64,000 nucleotides of DNA from Saprospiraceae bacterium (GTDB taxonomy: Bacteria; Bacteroidota; Bacteroidia; Chitinophagales; Saprospiraceae), in assembly GCA_016717145.1 (NCBI GenBank), contig JADKGD010000001.1:62001-126000 (forward strand), read 5' to 3'. The translations under genes were made by a program, and so were the position numbers. Position 1 is the stretch's first letter. Every line of letters starts with the position of its first letter. The notes under the pieces are model-generated. The model did not search any database and was not told the DNA's origin. It was given only the letters and a program-made list of their open reading frames with translations. This document shows, piece by piece, positions 21,206 to 31,578 of the stretch.

Positions 21206-21366
21206 GTAAATATTCAGCTATTGCCCCAGCGGGGTGAAATGTTGGAAACCACGGATAAAATCCGTGGCTAAGTGCTAAGAAAGACCCGATTTTGACGAGA
21301 ATTTTGCCTGTAAGGTGCAAAATTTTTGCCAAAATCAAATACTTTTGCCAATAGCTGAATAGTTAC
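21206..21366. mobile_element. MITE-like element with inverted ends and target-site duplication
   Basis: Left end GTAAATATTCAGCTATTG (21206-21223) and right end CAATAGCTGAATAGTTAC (21349-21366) are inverted repeats, 17 of 18 matching. The element is flanked by a direct repeat CATTTTTT (21198-21205 and 21367-21374), a plausible 8-bp target duplication. Inside are three hairpins: CCCC-agc-GGGG (21224), CCACGGAT-aaa-ATCCGTGG (21249-21267) and AATTTTGC / GCAAAATT (21300-21324). There is no coding capacity in the 161 bases, so mobility would need a transposase in trans. It ends 30 bases before pdxJ and may affect its expression. Confidence 0.7.
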
Positions 21367-21396
21367 CATTTTTTTAAATTTTAAATCACAGCTCAT

Positions 21397-22143
21397 ATGA
21401 TAAAATTAAGTGTCAACATCAACAAGATAGCTTTGATACGCAACGCCCGTGGTGCAAATTATCCGGATCTGGTAAAAGTAGCGCTCGATTGTGAGGAGTT
21501 TGGTGCAGAAGGTATAACCGTGCATCCAAGACCGGACGAACGCCATGTAAAGTTTTTCGACATACCTTTATTAAAAGCTGTGTTGACAACGGAATTTAAC
21601 ATTGAAGGATATCCTTCTGAGGATTTTATTGATATGGTCATTAAAAACAAACCTCACCAATGTACACTTGTGCCGGACTTACCCGGTGCCTTAACTTCTG
21701 ATACAGGATGGGACACCATCACCCACCAGCAATCATTAAAAAACATTGTAACCAGATTGCATGATCATGGTATTAGGGTTAGCTTATTTATTGATCCTAT
21801 AGCGGACAGGCTTTATGCTGCTAAAGAAACAGGTACGGATAGGATAGAATTTTATACGGGACCATATGCACACGATTTTCAGAAAGACAAAGTACATGCT
21901 GTAGCACCTTTTGCCATGGCAGCAAAAATATGTAACGACCTGAATCTTGGCATTAACGCAGGTCATGACCTTAATCTGGACAACCTTAAATATTTTGTGG
22001 CACATGTTCCGGGGCTTATGGAAGTGTCTATAGGACATGCGATTGTGTGTGATGCTTTATATCTTGGACTGAAGAACACCATCCAGCTGTATCTGCGGAA
22101 TTGGCTTAAGACAACCTTTGAATTGGGGGTTGAATTGACATAA
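21397..22143 (+). CDS. pdxJ: Pyridoxine 5'-phosphate synthase
   Basis: Condenses 1-deoxy-D-xylulose 5-phosphate with 3-amino-2-oxopropyl phosphate to pyridoxine 5'-phosphate in the DXP-dependent vitamin B6 pathway. TIM-barrel family motifs are all present: SVNINKIALIRNARG, VHPRPDERH, FNIEGYPS, TLVPDLPG, RIEFYTGPYA and NAGHDLNLDNL. The last residues (after YLR) are abnormal: the partial copy at 30869 reads YLRELA-stop, while here one G is missing at about 22096 (CGGAATT for CGGGAATT), shifting the frame to an added 13-residue tail. The catalytic core is intact, so it is probably functional. It is preceded by the MITE-like element. Confidence 0.93.
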   Translation: MIKLSVNINKIALIRNARGANYPDLVKVALDCEEFGAEGITVHPRPDERHVKFFDIPLLKAVLTTEFNIEGYPSEDFIDMVIKNKPHQCTLVPDLPGALTSDTGWDTITHQQSLKNIVTRLHDHGIRVSLFIDPIADRLYAAKETGTDRIEFYTGPYAHDFQKDKVHAVAPFAMAAKICNDLNLGINAGHDLNLDNLKYFVAHVPGLMEVSIGHAIVCDALYLGLKNTIQLYLRNWLKTTFELGVELT

Positions 22144-22164
22144 AATGTAACGCTCAGTTACATT
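22144..22164 (+). terminator. Hairpin after pdxJ
   Basis: Perfect 8-bp stem AATGTAAC / GTTACATT with loop GCTCA immediately after the stop, without a T-run. Similarity to the duplicated pdxJ fragment ends inside this hairpin (after AAAAT), so only this copy has it. Confidence 0.5.
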
Positions 22165-22543
22165 ATAAATAATTTTACTTTATTAACTTGATGTCATTTT
22201 TAACATGATAATTTATGTTGTTATTCCGATTTTTGGTGTTTTCACTTAATATTTTATAAAATTTTATGAGAGATAACCCTACATTTTTATACAACAAATG
22301 TTAATGCGCAAAAAAGGTATCTTCTTTTATAAAAAAAGTTTTATATTTGTAACATAAGATTTTAAGCATACGTATTGACTTGAATATTAATTTATTATAT
22401 AGGATGATTTGTGCAATTAATTGCGAAATTAGTTTTGATATTTTTGTGTTGCAACTTAATATTACACAACAACTAAGTGTAATATCTGTATCCCGATGGT
22501 TATTATGTAAATTTTTATTTATTAATAACTAAATTATTTTATC
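22165..22543. other. AT-rich intergenic region before the metalloprotease gene
   Basis: About 380 bases, no ORF or RNA gene seen. TATATTTG at 22342-22349 fits the Bacteroidota -7 element but lies about 200 bases before the next ATG; if used, it would give a long 5' leader. A short direct repeat (TTGCAACTTAATATTACACAACAACT) region lies near 22450. Confidence 0.35.
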
Positions 22544-25500
22544 ATGAAAAAGAATTTTAATTCTGTTTTAAAAGGGGGCAAATTAAGTATTGCGCTCCAA
22601 ATATTAAACCTATTTAGAAATGCCAAAATCATTGGTATTTTATTGTTTTTTACTTCGATATTTTATAGTGATAGGGTCAGTGGACAGCAGATATGTGGTT
22701 TTGATGAGTATATCCATCCATTGATGCAACAAAATCCCCAATATTTTGAGGAAATGGAATTGCAATTGCAACAAGCGATGGAACAATTGAATAGACAAGG
22801 TAGTCAGACACCAATTACAATTCCTGTAATTTTTCACATAATGCACACGGGCGTAAACTCAACTACTAATATTGATTACAGCAGAATACAAACAGCCATA
22901 GTTTCATTAAATGCAGACTTTGCCAACTCAAATATTCAATTTTGTCTTGCAATCAGAGATCCTCAAGGCAATCCTGTGCCAAACATTGCAGCGGGAGATA
23001 TTGCTGGTGAAATTGGTGTCAAAAGAGTAAATGGAAGTCAAAGTGGCTATACCGGGTCCATGACATTAGGCGGTAGTAATGAGCCAATAATTAAAGGACT
23101 GAGTTATTTTGGCAATTTTAGTTATTTAAATGTATGGGTCGTAGGAGATATTTTAACTGGTGGAGCCGGAACAACAGCCGGGTTTGCTTATTTTCCGAAT
23201 ACATCACCATCTAATCTGGATGGAATAACTATGGACAAGGATTTTTTAGGCTATGGAAATTGGCATGTATTGAGTCATGAAGCAGGTCATTTTTTAAATT
23301 TATATCATACTTTTGAAGGCGATTGTCCGCCTGGTGCTGACTGCAATGCCAATAATTGCTCCGCAACGATATGCCCACTAAATGTCGATTGTGAAAATCA
23401 AGGAGATAGAATTTGCGACACTCGGCCACATAAAAGATCATGTGGTAATTGTCTTCCAAATGGCCAAAATGCCTGTGATAATAATAGCAGCAATGCTTTA
23501 TTTGTGCACAATCACATGGATTATTCAACTGAAATATGTAGAAATACCTTTACTGATAATCAAAATACAAAGATGATGGCAGCTTTGATGACTTTTAGAC
23601 CTGGTCTAAGTACATCTTTAGGTTGTGTACAGGCGTGTAATCCGATTTTATCTTTGTCTTTACTCAATCTCCAACAGGTGCATTGCAAATTGGACAAAAT
23701 GTGACTTTTACAGGAACAATTCCACCAAATGCCTTAATCGATGGTTGGTACATGAATGGAGTTGGTGTGGCAACCACACCAATATACACTACAACGTTTT
23801 CAAGTTCCGGCGTTTTTAAAGTATGTTTTAGAGCAAGGGATGCTAATGCCTGCCCAAATGAAATATGCAAAGATTTAATTGTTGTTTCATCTGTGGCTTG
23901 TCAGAATAACCAATTACCAATATGTGAGTTGGTATTGAATGGCAAATTTTATCAACATAATCCAGCAAAAGAATATCCTTATTCACCCGGCAATAATGGA
24001 CAATTTCTAGATTATTCTGCTGATGGAGGACTTTTAAATAATACTGAAATTTTATGTAACTGGATGAATAATGGCGGAACTCCAACAATCTACAAATTAA
24101 CAAATAATAAGCCTTCAGTAAATATGGCCGCTAATGATTTTGTGGTTAATGATAGTAATGCTGATATTTTAATTACGCAAAATGAATTAGATTTAATAAA
24201 TGGTGAAATATACAAGCTATCTTATGAAATAAGGCCTTGGTCTTATTTCATATTCGATGGTACAGTTGCAGAATTTGAAGTTGGACTATCTAATAAACCC
24301 TTAAGTTTTCATGCAAATCAAATACCTATAAATAAAAGAATATTAAGTCTAGAAAAAATTGATAACATGTTTGGTAATACAACTTTAGATGATATTAACT
24401 ATATTGAGTATAATAACATGACTTTTACATATAATAGTGATATTGGAAAAAATTTATATTTTAAAGTTAATAATATAGACGGTTTAGGTTTTATTAATGT
24501 AAAAAATATCTCCATCACCAAATGTTGCGTCCCTGACCCACAAATCTCCTACACTACCACTGGCTGCAAATATAATTTCTCATTTACAAATACTGGAGAC
24601 CCGGCACTCTTAAGTTATGAAATTGAAAGCGGGCCTGCAGGTACAGGCAGCTCTGCTTCACATATATTTTCAATACCAGGCACTTATACAGTATGTTTAT
24701 ATGCTATGTGTGAAGGTCGAACAGTTGAAGAGTGTGTTGACATTACGGTGACAGGGCCTTGTTTTGGATGTTCAGATGGAATTACTATTGTTTCGAACAC
24801 GACTAAATGTGGACCAAATGATCAATATGTAGCTAATGTTTCAATAGGCTTAGATCCCGGCACTGTGCTTTGTAGAAATGATTTTGTTCATATAGAAGAT
24901 GGACAAGGTAATGTAGTAAGTAGCTACAATGTTACTTTTGTCCCGGAGAGTATTAGCAATAATCCTGAGATCTTACTTTCTCTATTTTTTGATACAGAAC
25001 CAAGCGGCTGTTATAGAGCAGTATTGTGCAATCCAAACCCGGGAGCGTATGCTTGTTTTACATTTTGTATATCAAGCACTCAAGCTTGTGATCAATGTAT
25101 AGATCTCAATCTTACAGCAACAGCTATTTGTACAGATCTAAATCCAAATGATAATGTACTGCAATATAGTGGTAGTTTCCAAATCACTCCGCCACTAGGT
25201 GCTCTACCATGTGGTACAACTTCAGACATTGCCGGATACAGTCAAGGGACAATGGCTCAAAATAATGGGACATATACTGTTCCATTTAATATCACTACAA
25301 ATACTCCTGGACCAATCAATTCTGAAGTTACGATTTGTTTTACGGCCGGTGGATTAAAATATTGTTACAAAGTTAAAATTCAAGTCTCAAATCCCTGTCC
25401 GCTGGAGTGTTTTCCAATCAGTATTTCTACACCCTTAAAATGTACAGATTTAAAAAGTGGTTCAGCCGATTTTAGTTTTGAACACATCCTGTTTATTAAA

Positions 25501-26019
25501 GATAAATTCAAAAATGATTTTGAACTATGTGATATTGGAGGTGTGGAAATATTGGGCGGAAGCAATGTTACAATGAATCATGATAACCCAACAATTTCAG
25601 GTAATGGATATTATACCGACATTAGTTTTTCTGTCCCTTGTGAGGATGTCAATGGTAGGGGAACAATAGAAATTACAATGAATTTCTGTAACAATAAAGG
25701 GGAGACATTCTGTGTTACATATGCTCTAAATCTCGAATGCGATGACTGTCCTACTCTAAACGGAAGGAATGCAGTTGACTTAAAAATCTATGAACTTTCA
25801 CCAAACCCTACATCCCATATATTGAATATAAGTTCGAAAAGTAAGGCTGAGCACCAAATCGTCTATATGTATGATATGGTTGGCAATTTGATGGTTAGTC
25901 AAAGCTTAAAAAATGGTCAAAATCAAATATCAGTTGAACAACTTAATGAAGGATTATACCGAGTACAAGTATTGGAAGATTTTGAAAAACACAATTTCAA
26001 AATCATAGTTGTAAAATAA
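22544..26019 (+). CDS. T9SS-secreted M43 (pappalysin-like) metalloprotease, one frameshift
   Basis: A signal anchor region is followed by a metallopeptidase domain. The zinc motif HEAGHFLNLYH (residues about 245-255) is of the M43 HExxHxxxxxH type, and HNHMDYS supplies the Met-turn. After the Cys-rich end of the catalytic domain, the frame breaks near 23650; restoring one T (ATTTTAT to ATTTTTAT) joins CNPI to FIFVFTQSPTGALQIG. The second part has a PKD-like module (23690-23895), a jelly-roll-like domain (24000-24510), further Cys-rich modules and a T9SS type A tail (LSPNPTSHILNIS to HNFKIIVVK). About 1,158 residues if joined. Likely a secreted protease for nutrient acquisition; the frame break may be an assembly error. 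Confidence 0.8.
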
Positions 26020-26027
26020 ATTATTTT

Positions 26028-26065
26028 TCAAAGGAGGGAAGATCAAATATCTTTCTCTCCTTTGA
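26028..26065 (+). terminator. Hairpin after the metalloprotease gene
   Basis: TCAAAGGAG / CTCCTTTGA 9-bp inverted repeat with a 20-base A/T-rich loop, 9 bases after the stop. The T-run is missing, so terminator activity is uncertain. Confidence 0.55.
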
Positions 26066-26087
26066 ATTTGAAACTTAGTGAGATAAT

Positions 26088-29000
26088 ATGTTTAAAGAGA
26101 AAATTGTAGCTATTATTTTTATTCAATTATTGACCATTTCTGCTATATTGGCCAATCTTCTTCGATATTAACAGTTGAGGATTGTGACAATTCAATTGAC
26201 GATGACAATGATGGTTATATTGATGCATTTGATACAGATTGCCCGTGTAGTGATTCAATGTTTAATGCTCATTGTTTTCCTACTTGTAATTATATACAAA
26301 ATAGTTTCCCAAAAGTTAAATTAAAAATAAAATGGAAATCTGAAATTTTAACAAATGTTTTTTCAGAGGCGTGTAATATTCTTATAAATGGCAAAAAATC
26401 CGAGGTTGTTACCAATTCTGCTGAGAAGTATAAGGATTCTGTAATACATTATATAAAAATATTGGATTCAAAGTCAGGTGTCTTAAAAAGAAAATTTGCA
26501 ATAGATACAGCAAAATATGGTGTACCATGGAATATATCATTTGCAGATATCAACAGAGATGGAAAGGAAGAATACTTTTTAAAAAATTACTATACAAAAA
26601 TTATTAGACTCGATGACCAAGGTAGTTTAGTTTGGGAGAACAGCACTTATTACCTTGATTACCATGAGATGATGCATCCAAAACTAGCTGATATTAATCA
26701 AGATGGCATCCCCGAGCTTTATTCCGGCAATAAAATACTAAATACTTTAAATGGCAAAATTTTAATTTCGGGTCTTCAAAGTGCAGGCTGTAATTTTCGT
26801 TCTAATTTTGATTTATGTAGCTTAGGTGGCAATTCCATAGCAGACCAACTTACTGACAGCCCTGGTTTAGAATTAGCTTGTGGTAATATGGTATATGAAA
26901 CCCGGATAAATAATCTAAATGGAGAAATGGGAAATACATATAATATCGTACAAGCTCCAAGCCCGGTAAAAGATGGATTCACCTCTTTGGCTGACATAAA
27001 CAATGATGGACTATTGGACATAGTAGTAGTGCGGAGTGACCAAAATTTTGATGGTGGTCTTTGGGTATGGGACCCGAGGACAAAAAGTTTAATAGCTCAA
27101 ACAAACCCAACATTTATTCAGGGGCAAATGGGTGGATTAGCCACGATAACAGATTTAGACAATGATTGTATGATGGATATTCTAGTTTTATTTTTTAATG
27201 AATTGCGCGTATATAGTTATAATGGTACTAATATTCTGGAATTGAAATTTATGAAAAAAATACAAGAAAATTCAGGTTCAGCTTGCCCTACAGCTTTTGA
27301 TTTGAATGGTGATGGTACTCAGGAAATAATTTTCGTTGATGAAAAAGGATTGTACGTTTTAAACGGTAGCAACGGTTCTGTTTTAGATAGTTTTCTTGTC
27401 AAGAGTCTCACTGCCTTTGAATCACCTGTAATTACAGATATTAATGATGATGGGCATGCGGAATTTATAGTACATGGTTATTCTGAGGGAAAAGACGCCC
27501 ATCACATCTTCTGCTTTGAATCCGCCAATATCCCTTGGGCACCTGCCCGCAAAATCTGGAACCAAACAGGTTACCATATTACCAATGTAAATGATGATGG
27601 CACAATTCCTCTATATCCACAAAATAATGCAGCTTTTTTTGATACGGATTCATGCGCTCAACAGACGTGCCATCAGCCGTACAACAACTTCATGTGTCAG
27701 GCCACCTATCGGACTCAAAAGGGCTGTGCCCAGTGGCCGGCAGTGGACTTGGTTACAGATATCCTGGAATATTCATGCATGGGTGACAGCATTACACTAA
27801 AGATCATATTAAGGAATCAAAGTACAAATACATTCAAGCATGATAGTGTGAATATCGGCCTTTATACTAATGAAAATAACCTTCCTTTCTACTTTAAGGG
27901 ATGGCCATGGAATAAAACAAAGAGTGTTGATACAATATTGTTTACTATATCCAACATCGGTATAAATAAGATCAAAGCAAGGGTAAACATACCTGACAAT
28001 AATACCTCATTTACTTCGGGTATCAAAGGGCTTACTACGGTGCTGGAGTGTGATTATGAAAACAATACCGATAGCCTTGCAATTGATATTGTAAAGAAAA
28101 CACTGGACCTTGGCCCCGACATCACCAAATGCATGACATCGGTCTTTACCTTGCATGTAAGCTCAGGCTTTCAGACATATCGATGGAGTGATGGCACTCA
28201 GGATTCTACCTATACCGCATCACTGAGCGGCCTTCACAGCGTGACAGTGACGGATGGCTGTGGCAGATCGTATAGCGACAGCATTACATTTATTACAGAT
28301 CCCTTGCTTACTGAATACATCAGCGATGACCTCACTATTTGTCCTACTGATGAAATCACTTTCAATCTAAGCAATGCCTACGATTGGGTACAATGGTTTC
28401 CAAAACAATATGTCACCTGCGATACATGCAGGACGACCTCTATACAAACGGATACCACATTTACATTAATCATGGTAGGGCTTAAGGCAGGTTGTATTAT
28501 CTCCGATTCAGTAGAGATAGCAGTGCTTCAGCCACCCAAAAAAGATATAACGGCCTCCATTTGTAAAGAGGATAGTTATGATTTTTATGGAAAAATGATC
28601 AACATTCCGGGTATCTATCGTCACTTCGTCAACAACTGCGATAGTGTGATAGAGTTGGAACTAAAAATATATAATAATAATATTACACGACAGAAAGAGC
28701 AAATTTGTCGGGGCGATTCTACCTTTTTCCTTGGCAAATGGTACGACAGATCCATCACGGCAACCTACACACTTACAGACTTACATGGTTGTGACAGTAT
28801 CATCACGTTTGAACTGGTAGTCAAAGATACATCAATGATCATTCATCGTCGATCCTTATGTGAGGGAGACTCCATCCAAATAGTTGGACAATGGATCAAA
28901 GAGACAGGTATATACGATAATATATATACCAATGTTTTCGGCTGTGACAGCACCATACGTTATGATGTACAAAAGATGTCTTCAATTACACAAAACATAA

Positions 29001-30475
29001 GCCGGTTTTTATGTAAAAATGACACGATTCAAATAGGACAGCAAAGCTACACCACACCAGGAAATTACACCCAAAAATTACAATCCATTACTGGCTGCGA
29101 CAGCACGTTAAATATTAATATCAGCTTGCTTCCATCCTCCATATTCAATGATACAATGAGCATATGTGCAGGGGACTCTGTCCTGATATTCGGGTACTAC
29201 CATAAGACAGCCGGAATCTATGATAAGGTTTTCAAAGCCGCCAATGGTTGCGACAGTACTTCGACAATTAGGTTAGATTTATTGCCTGTACCCAGTACAA
29301 AAGATACCATCAATATCTGTGAAGGCGACTCTATATTACTATTTGGAAACTACATAAACAAATCAGGTAGCTACCAGAAAAAATATACATCCTTCCTTGG
29401 ATGTGACAGTATATCACATGTGGTAGTTAACATCGCACCATATATTAAAGAAACGATCCAGATGATGCTTTGTGAAGGTGATACCATTAATATCAACGAT
29501 GTCTTGGTCACTGAGTCAGGCAGTTACATCGATACATTAAATATCAATAGCAATTGTAAAAAAATCACAACAACCAAAGTAGAACTTATCAGCAGTGTAC
29601 AAATATCAAAAAACATCACTTTATGTCCTGATACAAGCCTGGTCATCAATGGACGATTGATTGATAAAACAGGGAGCTATGTCTTTGATTTATTTGCAAC
29701 TACAGGTTGTGATTCAACTTTTACAGCCATTGTCACGCAATTGCAGGCACCAATACCACCCGTCATAGATATTAACTGCAAAGAAGAAACATACACGGCC
29801 ACAATCGCACCACAGCTTCCATGGCAGCATCAATGGCAGGATGGCAGCACCAATGATATTTACAGTATCAAACAGGGAGGCTTGCTTTCTGTCAAAACAT
29901 ATACAAGTAGCGGTTGTATAAAAAGATATAGTTATGATCTTCCCAAAATTCCCAAACTAACGGACATTCCGAAATTGGGAGACCAGCTTGTAAAAGACAA
30001 AGATATCATCGCTTTGAGTGTAGATCTTGACCCTGCACAATGGTCAATCCGCTGGAGTCCTAAAGAACTGGTAAACTGCGACAGTTGTTTTAACATCGAC
30101 GTAACAACACTTACGGACACCATAATAACTGTAATCCTCACCCATGTGTCGGGGTGCAGTTTTGAGCAGAGTTTCCGCATTGTAAAAGAAAACTCAACAA
30201 AGATTGTTATACCTAATATATTTAATCCCGAATCAAGTAGTGGCAATGATACATGGACGATACATCTTCCGATCGGATATACCATAAGCGAGCTAAACAT
30301 CTATGACCGATGGGGCAACAAAGTAGCAGCGGCAAAAAACACAATAATATTCAATTGGGACGGCACATATAAGGGTCAGCTTATGACGCCAGGAGTATAT
30401 GTATATCAGATAAAACTGCTTGATGCAAATGGTAAAGTTAGTGTGTTGGCGGGTGATGTGACATTGGTGCGGTAA
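26088..30475 (+). CDS. FG-GAP/GCDS-repeat exoprotein with gliding-type (T9SS type B) C-terminus
   Basis: The ATG at 26088 begins a signal peptide (FKEKIVAIIFIQLLTISAILA); at about 26150 the frame breaks, and adding one C (GGCCAATC to GGCCCAATC) joins it to QSSSILTVEDCDNSIDDD. Then come a Cys/Asp-rich IDDDNDGYIDAFDTDC motif, FG-GAP/VCBS-like calcium-type repeats (ADINRDGKEEY, ADINQDGIPELY, ADINNDGLLDIV, FDLNGDGTQEII), a CARDB-like module, an Ig-like module, and about eight 43-45-residue repeats of pattern C-x-GDS...G-x-Y...GCDS (28555-29750). The end is a gliding-associated type B sorting domain (IPNIFNPESSSGND, DRWGNKV, WDGTYKG, GVYVYQIKL). About 1,462 residues. Probably a surface adhesin; no enzyme motif seen. 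Confidence 0.83.
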
Positions 30476-30480
30476 GTGAA

Positions 30481-30517
30481 AAGTGGTTCGCATTAGATTA
30501 TCGCATCCAAACCACTT
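30481..30517 (+). terminator. Hairpin after the GCDS-repeat gene
   Basis: AAGTGGTT / AACCACTT 8-bp stem around a 21-base loop, 5 bases after the stop codon. A short TCTGTT follows rather than a T-run. Confidence 0.45.
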
Positions 30518-30558
30518 CTGTTAATCGCTCGGGCCAACACAATCAAAGCTTTCATACC

Positions 30559-30873
30559 TTACCTCCTCATCATATGCATTTGAATATCTTGTGATGGTTT
30601 TGGTGCGCCCAACGCATTTAGCGAGTAGGTGACATTCATCATGACATATCTGCCTATGGAGTTGGATATTGTTTCACTGATAAAGGTTTCTGAAGCACTT
30701 CGGTTTACGCCCTGATTTTGATTTAAAATATCAAATATTCGTAGTTTAGTAGTTACTTTATTGTCCAGAAAACTTTTGGAAATAGAAGCCTGCCACAAAT
30801 TTAGTTTTGTTGAAGTGTCGAAAGAACCTTGTGCATAAACACTTGACTCCAACCTGGTGTCATTAGTCCATCC
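30559..30873 (-). pseudogene. Duplicated 3' fragment of the TonB-type receptor gene
   Basis: Encodes the last ~105 residues (TRLESSVYAQGSFDTSTK to IQMHMMRR) of the outer-membrane protein at 31579-34329, with a handful of substitutions. Similarity begins exactly at the stop codon and ends at CATCC (30869-30873), where the sequence switches to an opposite-strand pdxJ fragment. There is no start or barrel remainder, so it is non-functional. Confidence 0.85.
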
Positions 30874-31456
30874 CAGACCGGATGAACGACATGTCAAATT
30901 TGCTGATATTCCCTTACTAAAAGCTGCTGTGACAACAGAATTTAACATAGAAGGCTATCCTTCAGATGATTTTATTGATATGGTCATTAAAAACAAACCT
31001 CACCAGTGTACGCTGCTGCCCGACTTACCCGGTGCCTTAACTTCTGATACAGGATGGGACACCATCACCCACCGGCAATCATTAAAAAACATTGTAGCCA
31101 GATTGCATGATCATGGTATTAGGGTCAGTTTGTTTATAGATCCTATAGCGGACAGGCTTTATGCTGCTAAAGAAACAGGCACGGACAGAATAGAATTTTC
31201 TCCGCCACCATATGCACATGATTTTCAAAAAGACAAAGCACATGCTGTAGAACCTTTTGCCATAGCAGCAAAAATATGTAACGACCTTAATCTTGGTATT
31301 AATGCGGGTCATGACCTTAATCTGGACAACCTTAAATATTTTGCGGCACATGTTCCGGGACTTATGGAAGTGTCAATTGGGCATGCGATTGTGTGTGATG
31401 CTTTATATCTTGGACTGAAGAACACCATCCAGCTGTATCTGCGGGAATTGGCTTAA
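30869..31456 (+). pseudogene. pdxJ: 5'-truncated pdxJ copy
   Basis: Matches pdxJ from VHPRPDERH to the C-terminus; the first 42 residues, with the SVNINKIALIRN segment, are gone. Similarity at the DNA level runs from 21523 to 22146 in the full gene (30869 to 31493 here). The catalytic motif RIEFYTGPYA has become RIEFSPPPYA, which should damage the phosphate-binding loop. The C-terminus ends normally (YLRELA), which reveals the frameshift in the full-length copy. Fused at its 5' end to the receptor fragment through CATCC. Confidence 0.88.
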
Positions 31457-31578
31457 GACAACCTTTGAATTGGGGGTTGTATTGACATAAAATTAATCCT
31501 TAAAATCTAAATTGAATTTTCTGTTTCAGCACTAAATTGACGAAAATAAAAAAACTGCTGAGTGTTGTAATGGTGAAA

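Noticed and set aside
28555..29750. CRISPR-like spacing of repeats
   Set aside because: The repetition is at protein level (43-45 residues) with diverged DNA, inside a coding frame.
29932..30300. 122-codon minus-strand frame in the GCDS-repeat gene
   Set aside because: Antisense to the well-supported type B sorting domain region; no recognisable features.
30559..30948. Possible chimeric protein gene starting at 30948 on the minus strand
   Set aside because: Its first residues are antisense pdxJ sequence fused by chance to the receptor tail; it is a duplication scar, not a gene.
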